Shown here: in pieces, positions 24,731 to 35,600 of the stretch
Numbering within the stretch: position 1 is the stretch's first letter
Layout: the number at the start of each line of letters is the position of its first letter
Assembly: GCF_002994745.2 (NCBI RefSeq)
Contig: NC_037088.1
Span: 47,422,911 to 47,486,910, forward strand
Length of the DNA stretch: 64,000 bases
Source: Rosa chinensis
Lineage: Eukaryota; Streptophyta; Magnoliopsida; Rosales; Rosaceae
Direction: 5' to 3'
Notes under the pieces: generated by a model
Told to the model about the DNA's origin: nothing
What the model saw: only the letters and a program-made list of their open reading frames with translations
The model's database searches: none
Position numbers and translations under genes: made by a program

Positions 24731-25412
24731 ATGATAGAGAGAAAAAAAACAATTCTGTTTTGAATAGTTATTGAGATATATTGTCTATAATCATGACAAG
24801 ACTTAAGGAAAACGTATCATACTCAAATACAAAAACTAAAAAGATGAAACGTCATGGTGCTGGAAGTAAGTAAACATTTATTTACATAATTGTAATTATA
24901 CTATATAAGGAACAATTGTATGTATATAAAACAAAAGATGGCAACCCTGTATGATTATATAACCATATGCCGTCCAAAGTTTATGGACGTATGGATGATC
25001 TTAGAGTAACAATTATATCAGTGCAAGCTTAAGTGAACCACATGTATAATTATGAAGCTTTGATGGAAAAAAAATGGATGCAAGCTATCATGAAAAAACA
25101 AAATATATAGCAAACCTAGTACACTATAGCTAATAAAAGAAGAAGAAGATGGATCCTGACAAAATTGAAAGGTGCGCACCGCTATGAAAACAAATTCAAT
25201 ATATTAGGAACCGATGCAAGCTTAAGTGGTATGTGTAATGGAAATTGTGCTATCATGTCAAGAACAAGATTGGGAGATCGACTTCCACATCGCACAATGA
25301 ATGAAGATATTAAACTCATAGATCAAAGTTAAGGTCAAAAGCAACAAGGCTGCTCCAAAAACTTTAAGATCATCATGGAGTCTAAAAAAATAGAGCAAGC
25401 GTGCTGATAACG

Positions 25413-25576
25413 TGTTATAAAGTAGGGAGAAGATAGAGAGAGAATAGTAGGGAGGAAATAGAAGTGTCCTCATTCAGTCTCATTAGCCTCATTTATATAG
25501 AGGTAGGGTTTGCATCAAAGTACATAACTAATAAGTATTTACGTGGATAGCCATATAAATAATAGTATTTACAACA
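25413..25576 (-). repeat. LTR (5' LTR by orientation)
   Basis: 164-bp copy adjoining GCGTGCTGATAACG (25399-25412), the inferred primer-binding region, identical to that of the copia element at 49983-54749. Confidence 0.9.
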
Positions 25577-25703
25577 AATCAAAACATATAGCCATATCAT
25601 ATATCATTAAGGAAAAAGATTTGAAAATATCATGCATCATAAATTTCAGTAAGCTAAGCATGTGACATAAGACAATAAGCTGGCGTACGTACTACTGGCC
25701 TGT

Positions 25704-27029
25704 TTATTCATACATTTCCAACTCTTCATTGTATTCTAATTGATTAATTTCCTGTAGAGTAGGCGCCATCCAAAGTAAGGAGTTCGTCAAGTGTTTTTTG
25801 TCTCTCATGTTTGTTGGGGCGTTCTCCATCGCCAGATCAAGAACTTTGAGATTAAGCAATTTTGGTGAAGATGAAGAGAAGGTCTCTCTGAATTCTTTCG
25901 GAAAGATGAGTGCCTTGAAATGAGATACGAGAAGTGTCATACCTTTGGTAGCTTTGAATTCTCCAAGAAAGTCTCTCAATCTAGGAAGATGTTTCCATGG
26001 TCCGTCGAAATTCAGAAACTCTCCGTCCCAATTGTCCCATAGTAGGATGGAGGCCGACCACAGCTTCGGAGCTTTCAAAGAAAATTCGGACTTCAGATAA
26101 CCCTCGAAGTTAAAATCGCAGAGCTTCGGGGCATTGATTGTGGCTTTCACATCATAGCATCCATCTAACTGAAACACTTTCAAATGCCGAGCAAATATGT
26201 TCATATATTTCAGATTGTAGCACTCTCTAAAGATCATACTCTCGAGCTCAAAACTCGAAGAAACAACAGTAAGTGATTCAAGATTCACTGCTTCGTAAAC
26301 TCGAATTTCACCAGCCTTACACTGCTTAACACCAAAGGATCTGAGACTGGAATTTGAAACACAAATTTCGAAATTTGCGAAGGAACATGAAGTTAGTGAC
26401 AAAGACTCCATGGAAGGGCACTCTCCAGTTAAGTACAAGAGAGCATTAGTATCAAAGTGCACATTTTTAAGGGACATAGCTTTCAAAGAGGGAAGAAGGC
26501 GTATAGGCTTAGCAGTACTGCTGCCAAATCTGCTAATGTTCTTTATTCTCATGTACTCCAAATTCAGAGTAGTTATGCTGTTTGCATTGGCAAGTGCCTT
26601 TCGAGACAAGCAGTAGTAGCTTCTCAGTCCACCCCAAAGCCAATAGGATTTATCAACCCTAAGGCTGATATCCAACTCCTTCACACTTCTCTCCATTGAA
26701 TAACGCAACCACTTATTTACTACGGTAGCGTCTGCAGATAAGTACCTCGTCATGCAAAGCCTGAATTTATCGAGCAGTTGTTTCTGCTTCTCTTTCTCAC
26801 ACAATTCCAAAGACCTTTTCAAAATGTTGTCAACGAACTTCCTATGTCGAACCAGGTTGTTGTCATTCTCATCACCCTCATCGAAATCTAATATAGGGAC
26901 CGAGGACAAAACACCTTCCCATTGCTTGGAGAGAAAACTCATGCGGACGGCGGCTTTTGTGGGAAGTAGTTGGATGATTCGGTGGATAACAAGGTCTGGT
27001 AAGTGAGGTGGTACCGTATTGATGGCCAT
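25704..27029 (-). CDS. F-box/LRR-repeat family protein
   Basis: An intact 441-residue ORF from ATG at 27029. The N-terminal F-box (residues about 10-40; LPDLVIHRIIQLLPTKAAVR, SFLSKQWEGVLSSVP) should bind SKP1 in an SCF ubiquitin ligase. Irregular leucine-rich repeats follow, such as LLPSLKAMSLKNVHF, CPSMESLSLTSCSF and VNLESLTVVSSS, the usual substrate-binding part of this plant family. The C-terminus (KVLDLAMENAP...LLWMAPTLQEINQLEY) is divergent and I see no clear FBD domain. Single exon. A TATAAAAG box lies about 45 bp upstream. Its convergent partner is the degenerate kiwellin at 18481-18850, now separated by an LTR element. Substrate unknown; such genes are often duplicated and fast-evolving. 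Confidence 0.85.
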   Translation of the reverse strand: MAINTVPPHLPDLVIHRIIQLLPTKAAVRMSFLSKQWEGVLSSVPILDFDEGDENDNNLVRHRKFVDNILKRSLELCEKEKQKQLLDKFRLCMTRYLSADATVVNKWLRYSMERSVKELDISLRVDKSYWLWGGLRSYYCLSRKALANANSITTLNLEYMRIKNISRFGSSTAKPIRLLPSLKAMSLKNVHFDTNALLYLTGECPSMESLSLTSCSFANFEICVSNSSLRSFGVKQCKAGEIRVYEAVNLESLTVVSSSFELESMIFRECYNLKYMNIFARHLKVFQLDGCYDVKATINAPKLCDFNFEGYLKSEFSLKAPKLWSASILLWDNWDGEFLNFDGPWKHLPRLRDFLGEFKATKGMTLLVSHFKALIFPKEFRETFSSSSPKLLNLKVLDLAMENAPTNMRDKKHLTNSLLWMAPTLQEINQLEYNEELEMYE

Positions 27030-27069
27030 GACATTAACGTACGTGATGCGTAGAGAATAGGGAGATGAA

Positions 27070-27080
27070 CTTTTATACTA
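27070..27080 (-). promoter_or_regulatory. Probable TATA box of the F-box gene
   Basis: Minus-strand TAGTATAAAAG about 45 bp upstream of the ATG at 27029. Confidence 0.5.
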
Positions 27081-27090
27081 AAACCTGCCC

Positions 27091-27150
27091 ACCAAATCGA
27101 AAAGGAGTAGGAAACCTTCCGACCAAATCGAAAGAGGAGTAGGAAACCTT
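27091..27150 (-). repeat. Tandem duplication in the F-box promoter
   Basis: Two copies of ACCAAATCGAAAxGGAGTAG plus GAAACCTT at 27091-27118 and 27122-27150, directly upstream of the TATA-like box. Confidence 0.85.
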
Positions 27151-28424
27151 GTAGTAAAATGAGATCCCAATAGATATGGGACAAGTGAATAACTACTCAA
27201 TCATTCTGGCAGAGTTGTGTGAATGGCCATTAATTTTCCTATACACTTATTCCGACTAATTATTTGTTAGCAAATTTCTCATAAAAAAGAAACTAGTACA
27301 CATTTGCTGGCGAAGCGTTTTATGAAACCTTGTTATATTATTATCTTAAATAAAGGACAAGGCTATATCAGTTTTTCGGAAGCAGACAATTTAGAAAGCA
27401 AGTCACACCCTCAAACTTGAAAAATTTACCTTTTCCCGTGACTTACTCATTGGAAAGTCTCCCAAATACAATAAAATAGGGTGTCTTTAGACATATTTTA
27501 CGTCTACAAGATCCTCCCATTTACTTTTTCGGCTTTCTAGCTATGATGTGGAATTTGTTTTATTCTAATGGCTCTTCTTAATTATGTCAACATATTTTCC
27601 ATAGAATCTTTTGATTTTTTTTTTCGCTTCCTTCATATGTGACTCAAATGTGATCTGAATAAAGTCGATCGATCAATTGAATTTACAAATTAAGCAGCAC
27701 ACATAATACAATAAATCTGATTTCAATTAGTTGATTTTAAAATTATCAAGGGTTTTGTTTATATCGGATTGACTTACATGCAACTCAGTACGATAACAGG
27801 GAGCGAGGATTATGTTGCAATTCATCAATAAAAACTAGAAAGATATGTATTTATTGATCGAGTTGCCTTGGCATGAAAGGTATGTTATACTTGAGAAAAC
27901 CCTCCACTTCTTATCACCACTCTCATCTGCTTGTCACTTACCAAATCGGACTTTTCGTAATTCAACTGTAAATAAGACACAACACAACAACCCTATTATG
28001 TATCAAATCATACGTCAACCTCGTCCAAAAGAAAAATCAGACGTTAAGTTTAGGTGAAAGTGAAATAACAGCAACGTTCGAGTGTTTTGTATAATTATAG
28101 GAGCTCTCATCATGGTGTTTGTATCACTAGATTCTAGAATATTGTGAATCCCAAAGGATCTCGATCTCTTGTCTTTTTCTATTGATGGCACTTCAAAAAT
28201 TGAATCAGCCAAGTATCTCACACAAGATTATGTATTGGTACAAAACCAAACATCAAATACAAGTTTTTAAGGATATTTATCTGTCTGCACATTATCAAAT
28301 TGTTCAATATGACAATTTTTAACGTACCTTTTAGCAGATAATGATATATTTAAGAAACAGTATAGTAATATGCTGATTCTACAGAGACGAATGTGTCATA
28401 ATATGAGGCAGTTCATGGTCTCTC
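27151..28424. other. Intergenic region between F-box gene and kiwellin pseudogene
   Basis: AT-rich, no gene or element recognised. Confidence 0.6.
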
Positions 28425-28432
28425 TATATATA
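28425..28432 (+). promoter_or_regulatory. Probable former TATA box of kiwellin pseudogene
   Basis: TATATATA about 65 bp upstream of the ATG at 28496. Confidence 0.4.
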
Positions 28433-28495
28433 GCTAACTTAGGATTCAACTTCTACAAACCAACACAAACGAAAGCCAGAGCATTAAAGAGGAAG

Positions 28496-29058
28496 ATGAA
28501 GATCCAAATTTGTTCTTCTGGGCCTTTCTCTTGATATTTATCGTTCTTGTTACGAACTGGCTGAGCATTCAAGCTCAAACCTGCAAGCCTAGTGGCACGA
28601 TAAGGGGAAGAAAGCCACCTCCAAAGCAATGCAACAAAGAGAATATGTCCGGCTGCTGCAAAAAAGGCAAGCTTTACCCCACTTACAAGTGCTCACCACA
28701 TGTGTTACGAAGGCAACCTTGACGCTCAACAGCTTTCAGAAAGGTGGTGATGGTGGCGGAGCATCTGAATGTGATGGTAGATACCATTCGGATAGCACCC
28801 CTGTGGTGGCATTGTCAACAGGATGGTTCAACAATAGCAAGAGGTGTTTGTACTACATTACCATCCATGCTAATGGGAGGAGTGTGAAGGCAAAGGTGGT
28901 AGATGAGTGTTGACTCCACAATGGGGTGTGATGGTGAACATGATTACCAGCCTCCATGTCCTAATAATATTGTTGATGCCTCTAAAGCTGTCTGGAAGGC
29001 CTTGGGAGTTAAAAAGAGTGAATGGGGTGAAATGGAAATACACTGGTCTGATGCCTAA
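28496..29058 (+). pseudogene. Kiwellin pseudogene, full length with three frameshifts
   Basis: All family landmarks are present from ATG (28496) to TAA (29056-29058): a hydrophobic leader ending [23 protein letters not shown], a CC pair ([18 protein letters not shown]), [40 protein letters not shown] and [12 protein letters not shown]. The frame changes three times: just after the start codon, after the YKCSPHV segment, and at the VVDEC motif where an extra T gives DEC-stop. Each shift is small and the rest is well conserved, so inactivation looks recent. The CACTA element is inserted 25 bp after the stop codon, in the former 3' UTR. Confidence 0.9.
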
Positions 29059-29458
29059 TCTTCTGTAATACTAAATAAGGTTCACTACTAGAATAATGTC
29101 ATTAGACATCGCCACTATTAAATCGGTCAGGATTGCACCTGATGTTAAAAAACATGTTAACATCAGTTTGTGAAAAAACTGATTTCTATTGTTATTATAG
29201 ACATCAGTCAACAAATAAAACGATAAGAAAAGTTTTGTTTGAAAAATTTTCAAAAACGCGGAGGGACTAAGTTTGAAACTTTTGAGAAACGCAGGACCAA
29301 TTATTTCATTCCCCCACTTAGTATTTTTTCCCTCTGTCTGAAACTATCGAACCCAAATAACTCTCACTTTTCTGAAAACTCTCGAACCTTGTCAACCTCG
29401 TTCTCTCTCCAACCTGACCTCCCCTGATTCCCCGACCTCATTCTCTAACCTGGCCTGA

Positions 29459-29605
29459 GCTCGTCGTCCGATCCGAGCTGCTCGAGCTCCTTCTCCGACC
29501 CGAGCCCCTCGAGCTCCTTCTCCGACTCGAGCCACCTCGAGCTTGTTCTCCGATCTGACCTCGAGCTCCTTCTCCGACCTTACCTCGAGCTCATTCTCCG
29601 ACATG
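29459..29605. repeat. Imperfect tandem repeat, unit about 30 bp
   Basis: Repeated CGAGCTCCTTCTCCGACC-like units, four to five copies, near the left end of the CACTA element. Confidence 0.75.
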
Positions 29606-29960
29606 AGCTCGTCAATCTCAGACATGAACTCCCTACAAGATTTGGTTCTGCAACTCTTAGGATACTTCTTGAAGGCTTACTTGAAGGCTTGATGGCTGGG
29701 TTCAATCAATACTTCGATTTCAGTTTTTGATTTCAGATTCTTGAAGGCTTGAAGGCTGGGTTCGATTTCGAATTTCTGGGTAAGTTGCTTGGTTACTCAC
29801 TTTACTTACAGACTTGAGGGTTCGATTTCGGATTTGAATTCCTTGCAACTATACCTGTTGAAATAATAATTTGTTTATAATGTAGCCCCCTGCATCATTT
29901 TTACAAGCCATGGAAGAGTATGTCAGAGAAGCTCCCCGTGTCTCAATAGTTCGCAAGGAG

Positions 29961-31495
29961 GTATGAAAATACTCTTCTTGTAAGTTCGGTTATTTTGGGA
30001 GAAAACAAGCCAATTGATACGCTTAAAATAAGCATATAATTTAACCCTTTAAACATCATTAGTAGTATAAGCAAATAGGGATCGTTCTATTCCGGGGATT
30101 GAGGGTACACCTGTCAATGTAGGACAATTAAACAATTAAAATAAAACAAAGTATAATATTTACACATAAACACTATTCACGAATTTAGGGGGGTTTTAGG
30201 TTTTTTGGTTTTTCGAAAATTAAAAACAAGAATTAAAACTAAGTATAAACAAAAACACAAATACAAGAATGAAATGTAAGAAACAAAGATTAAAACCAAG
30301 TTCATGATTAAATTCGAATTAATCCTACATTGTTCTTCCAAGTCATGTGAAAGGAGTTGATCATGTGAAACATTAGAAAGCAAACGATTTCCCATATTTT
30401 ACTTTCAACGCTAATTAACCTAAGTGAAAGCACAAAGATTAATCCTATCAAACATGTAATCAAGCCCTAGAAAACTAGTCAATCATACATATTCAACGCA
30501 AGAAACACATAGAAAGGCTATCAACTCAAGTGTACAACTTAGTATGAATAAGTTCATCTAATTGCAATCCTTTTCAATTGAATTCGATTTTTGTCCAAAA
30601 CCTTTACTACTTTTGATTTAAGTTCATAACACAAAAAGTTGAATCATGTTCTTAAATCTAGCACCATTCATATCAAAACCCTAAGTGTTTCGAACCACAT
30701 AAGATTAAAATACAAAAGATATCTATAAAGCAAATTAAATCGAACGATCACATATAAGCAACTTTGGAATCACAACATAGAATTCGAAATACTTTATTCA
30801 ATCATAAAATTTCAGATTATAAACCTTGTTCAAACATAAATGTTAACTAGAACAATCTTTAACAAAATCAAACAAGGAGAATCAAAAGTGATTACAAGAA
30901 AGAAGGTTGAATTACACCGTGAATGGAGAGATGGATGAATAACTCGAATGATGAACTAATGAAACTTGAAAGCAAACTTCAAAGTACACGGCTTCAAGGT
31001 GGAATGGTGGAGATGCTCACGGCCTAGTTCTTGCTTCTTCCTTCCTTGCTTGAAAACGCCAAAGGTTGAACTAGAGAATGGAGAGAGCTTTCGCACGAAG
31101 AGAGAATTTTCTGAATTGTAAGGTGTTGTCTTGAGACGTCTAGGGTGCTTGTATATATAGGGAACGACAATGCTTGGCCTCCAAGCCGTGATTTTCTGTT
31201 TATTTTCTCAAGGAATTAAATTAATAATTCCACATGCCTTCCACCAATGAGAAATTGCCAAATAAGCCCTAGTGTGTCATCCAACCAATCACAAAACTCC
31301 AAGAAGATTCCCTAATATATTCTTGCCAAAATTCCTTGAATATTTTCTGATTTTCTTCTCTTATTTTGGCCAAAATATACTTAGGGTTTCTAGGAATGAA
31401 TCTAGACGCCATTTGGTCCTTTTCTTGATGTCCACACTTTTTCTTTCCATAAACTTCACCCTAGAAAATCTCTTGCGTAATCTTTTATTTTCTTC
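29961..31495. other. Unclassified repeat inside the CACTA element, upstream of LINE ORF1
   Basis: Non-coding AT-rich DNA starting near TTGATACGCTTAAAATAAGC, with AAATAGGGATCGTTC motifs shared with 20090-21960. The last part may be LINE 5' UTR; I could not place the boundary. Confidence 0.4.
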
Positions 31496-32674
31496 TTGAT
31501 TTTTCACGCCACTTTCTCTCCTCCCTTTGGTTTTCACGGCAAAACATCCCTAGGGTATTTGATTGGTAGGGTAACTTCTCCGATCAAAACACATGAACTA
31601 GTACAACAACTGAATATGCATTGGTCTGGATTAGACAATTGGACTGCAGCCCCTCTAGGAAGGGGATTCTTCATGCTGCAGTTTAAAACCATGGTGGACA
31701 TGCAACGTGTTTGGTCGTCAGGATCAGTGCGCCTTCAATCTGGTATGCTCCGGCTTATCAAATGGTCACCGGATTTTTCACCTACAACCTATAAAAACTC
31801 CTTCGCACAAATTTGGGTTCGTTTTTGGGACCTAGGGTTTGCGTTTTGGGACCAGCAAACGCTATTTGAAATAGCATCTGGGGTTGGAACGCCTCTCAAG
31901 CTGGATCAAAGAACCAAGGACCGTACTGTGGGTCTCTATGCCCGAATTCTGATAGATGTTGATCTTTCCAAACCACTCCCCGACAAGCTTCGTATCACCA
32001 AAGCTAACGGTGAGGTTGTGGTGGTTGGTGTGGACTTTGAATCTGCACCCTCAATCTGTAGTAAATGCAATGTCGTTGGACATGATGCAGGTTCTTGTCG
32101 CTCCAGTGTGGTTGAGAAGTGTCAAGATGTAACGGTCAGGGGTAGGTCTGTGGAGAGATCAGACCATAGGAAAAAAAAGAGAAACGCCAAGTTTCGCAAG
32201 AATAGGGCTCATTCTCGCATGGATAATGCGACCCAGTCTCCTCATGCAGACGCGGTCAACTCTCCTCCACCAGATGCGGCCCGCGATCTACCAACAAACG
32301 CAGTCATGGTTTCCAGTCCGGTGGCGGCAGGGTCGTACCCTACGGCTCCTGTAATCCAACCTGACTCTAGCGATAGCATCCCTCCAGGTTTCACGAGGCG
32401 AGAAACTAACTTAGAGCTGCCAGCTGAAAGCTCTACCTCCACTCCGGCAGTAGAAGGATTTATTCCTCCATTGTTAGTTCATAATCATAGCCAAAGCATC
32501 CTTGAAGATGATCAGTTAGATGATGCTCAGGAAGAACGTGAGTTTACTCCAGTTCTTTCTAAAAAATCAAAAAAACTACAGAAACAAGTTGAAAAGAGTG
32601 AGAAGAAAACCCTTGCCCGAAAACCAGCTGGACGTGCTGCCCTTACCAAGGGGGCTAGTCTTAGGCATTTTTGA
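31496..32674 (+). CDS. LINE ORF1: DUF4283/zinc-knuckle RNA-binding protein
   Basis: A 392-codon open frame; the true start is unclear because no ATG lies at its head, and it may be 5'-truncated or begin at an internal methionine. The N-terminal part (LGYLIGRVTSP, GRGFFMLQFKTMVDMQRVW, LRLIKWSPDF, IWVRFWDLGFAFWDQQTL) is the DUF4283 domain of plant LINE ORF1. A CCHC-like knuckle CSKCNVVGHDAGSC follows, then a basic and proline-rich tail. Its role is to coat the element RNA. It ends in TGA that overlaps the next ATG (TGATG). Confidence 0.8.
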   Translation: MIFHATFSPPFGFHGKTSLGYLIGRVTSPIKTHELVQQLNMHWSGLDNWTAAPLGRGFFMLQFKTMVDMQRVWSSGSVRLQSGMLRLIKWSPDFSPTTYKNSFAQIWVRFWDLGFAFWDQQTLFEIASGVGTPLKLDQRTKDRTVGLYARILIDVDLSKPLPDKLRITKANGEVVVVGVDFESAPSICSKCNVVGHDAGSCRSSVVEKCQDVTVRGRSVERSDHRKKKRNAKFRKNRAHSRMDNATQSPHADAVNSPPPDAARDLPTNAVMVSSPVAAGSYPTAPVIQPDSSDSIPPGFTRRETNLELPAESSTSTPAVEGFIPPLLVHNHSQSILEDDQLDDAQEEREFTPVLSKKSKKLQKQVEKSEKKTLARKPAGRAALTKGASLRHF

Positions 32675-35600
32675 TGAAGATCTTAGACTGGAATGCTCGT
32701 GGAATCGCAAATGCGGATACACAACAGGCTTTACGTAGAATGGTACGTTCTCATAATCCTGTAATCGTATGTTTATCGGAACCATTTGTTTCACTTCACT
32801 CTTTTCCTTACTCCTTTTGGAGATCCATGGGGCTTAATCCTGTGGCTACTAATGATAGGGGAGAACAGGACCCCAATCTCTGGTTACTTTGTCATAAAGA
32901 TATTGCACCTGTGGTAGTTTCTTCTACTGACCAACAAATCACTGTCTCGGTCACGCTTGATGGAATCCAGTGTTGGTTGACAACAGTCTATGCTAAGACA
33001 ACCATTGTTGGCAGAAGGTTTCTTTGGCAGGAACTTCATCACGTTTATGCTAATTTGGTGAATGGCCCATGGCTTGTCTTTGGGGATTTCAACTGCATGT
33101 TTGGGGCGCATGAAAAACGAGGTGGGAATCCTCCTAGCGCCATCTCCTATCAAGATTTTCAGCAGATGTGCTCTTCATGTGAATTACTGGATGTTTATAC
33201 AAAGGGGCTTTCCTATACTTGGAAGAATCGTAGAAGCTATGAGAGGCTTGATAGGGCTCTTTGTAGTCTGAGCTGGATGGAGGCCTGGAATAATTTTGAT
33301 TGCAGAACACTTACTAGGACAAACTCTGATCATTGTCCCTTATTATTAACCTGCTCTCGAATACCGTCTGTTGTTAGACCCACATTCAAGTTTCAGAGTG
33401 TGTGGTTGCATCATCCAGAATTTCAAAATTTGGTTAGTACCTTCTGGTCTTCTCTACACTTTGTGGGTTGCCCAATGTTTGTCCTTGCAGCGAAGTTAAG
33501 AGCTCTGAAGGATCGGTTGAAAGAGTGGAATATCAACTCATTTGGTAATGTGCATCACATGGTTTCTGCAGCAGAATCGGCATTGGATCTTGTTCAAACT
33601 GAAATTTCAACTCAGGGTCCTTCTGAAGAAAGATTGCAATGGGAGCTTGTAGCCTATCAGCATTATCAGAGTACGCTTACAATGCAGGACTCACTGCTTC
33701 GTGACAAAGCGCGAATAAGATGGTTGACTGAGGGGGACAGGAACACATCCTTTTTACACAACATGGTAAAAATCCGAAAGCTTCATAAATCCCTTTCTTC
33801 TTTGAGGGCTGGAAATAGAATTCTGATGGACCATGATCAGATAGCAAATCACATTGTCCGACATTTTGAAGGGGCCTTTACTAAAGATGACAATCTAGTA
33901 AATTCGGGCTTGGTGGAGAGAGTGATCCCTAGGTTGGTGACAGACTCGGAGAATAACTCTCTTACTTTAGTTCCCACTTCAATTGACATTCATGAGGCAG
34001 TTTTCTCAATGGATGAGTTCAGTGCTCCAGGGCCAGATGGCTATAGCGGATGTTTCTTTAAGCAATGTTGGAATATTGTGGCTTCAGACGTGATTTCTGC
34101 TGTTCAGAGCTTCTTTACAACAGGTTTTGTACTTCCACATTTTAATTCCAGTCTGATTACATTAATTCCAAAGACACAAGAAGCGGATAAAATTTCTGAC
34201 TTCCGTCCAATTGCTCTAGCTAACTTTGCTTTTAAAATAATCTCTAAGATAGTTGCTACTCGTCTAAGTCCAGTCGCTGCTAGAATCATCTCTCCGAACC
34301 AGAGTGCCTTTGTCAAGGGGCGGTCTATAGTTGATCCCATTATCTTAACCTCAGAATGTATTAATCTATTGGACAACAGGTGCACAGGTGGAAATATTGC
34401 TCTGAAGCTAGACATCAGTAAGGCGTTTGACACGCTGGATTGGAACTTCTTACTTAGAGTCCTCAGAGCTTTTGGTTTCTCCTCTACTTTCATCAATTGG
34501 GTGGATAGCATTTTACACTCTGCATACCTTTCTGTCTCAGTGAATGGTCAATCCTGTGGTTTTTTTACTTGCTCTAGGGGTGTAAGACAAGGCGACCCTT
34601 TGTCACCGTTGCTGTTCTGCATTGCAGAGGAAGTTCTTATTCGAGGATTGTCTGATCTAGTTGATGGAGGAAGAATTAATAGACTCGCTTGCCCGGGTAA
34701 ACTATCCCCCCCTTCTCATGTACTTTTTGCGGATGATGCCATGATTTTTATGCAAGGTGATTCTCGAAGTATTCGAGCATTAATGCTTTTCTTGGAGGAA
34801 TATGCTCGAAATTCTGGGCAGGTAATTAATAAAGCTAAATCTTCTGTGTTCCTGGGAAAATTTGCGAGGCCTCGAGAGGTTATTATTCAGCGTATTCTTG
34901 GGATTCGAGAGGGCTCTCTCCCTTTTACTTATCTTGGGGTGCCGATTTTTCAAGGTTGTCCAAAAGCTCATTATTTCAGATCTATTGCCGATAAAGTAAG
35001 ATGCAAACTTTCTGCATGGAAAGGTTTGCTGCTTTCTTAGGCTTCAAGGCTGCAACTTATCACAGCTACTATCCAGAGTTTGTTAATTTATAGCTTCCAG
35101 TTTTATGAGTGGCCTCGCTCGCTATTGCTCAAAGTCCAAAGTTGGACGAGGAATTTCTTCTGGTCCGGAGATCCGTTAAAGAGAGGATCTACTCTTATTG
35201 CTTGGTCCGTGTGTTGTTCTCCTAAATCCCAAGGGGGTTTGGGGTTAAAAAATCTCTTTCATCTAAATAAGGCTCTTTTACTGAAGCGTTGTTGGGCGGT
35301 TGCTACTTGTTTGTCGCCCTCGGCATTGTTTCTTAAAAGCCGGTTCTTGAAATTGGGGTTGAAACCTTGTTCTTATTATAAAAAGTCTTCCGTCTGGACT
35401 GGGTTGAAGAAGTTATGGCCTCTATTCCTATCTAATGTTCGGTGGCTAATTGGTGATGGTGAGAGTGTATCCTTTTGGAAAGATAATTGGTTGGGAGTTC
35501 CATTATGTGATATGTACAATCTGGAGTCGAGTGTTCTACCTTTTCTTCAGGACAAAGTTAGTAAATTCATAGTTGATAAAGAATGGGTGCTGCCACCTAT

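Larger units (their letters stand above)
18903..25576 (-). mobile_element. Degenerate copia-like LTR retrotransposon
   Basis: Two 164-bp direct repeats (18903-19066 and 25413-25576) begin TGTTATAAAGTAGGGAGAAG and end TTTACAACA, differ at only a few bases, and are flanked by a perfect 5-bp TSD AATCA (18898-18902 and 25577-25581). The polypurine tract AAGGGGGAG lies against the left LTR, so the element points leftwards and the right LTR is the 5' one. The interior has no long ORF. It keeps copia-like relics shared with the element at 49983-54749, for example GCCTCGTTAAAAACCTTGCC near 19121 and GGCGGGAAGACTGTCT near 22475. Nearly identical LTRs with a wrecked interior suggest mobilisation of an already defective element. 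Confidence 0.9.

Noticed and set aside
28510..28722. Possible alternative start of the kiwellin at 28510
   Set aside because: The codon is TTG; the homologous start is the ATG at 28496, out of frame, and two more frameshifts follow.
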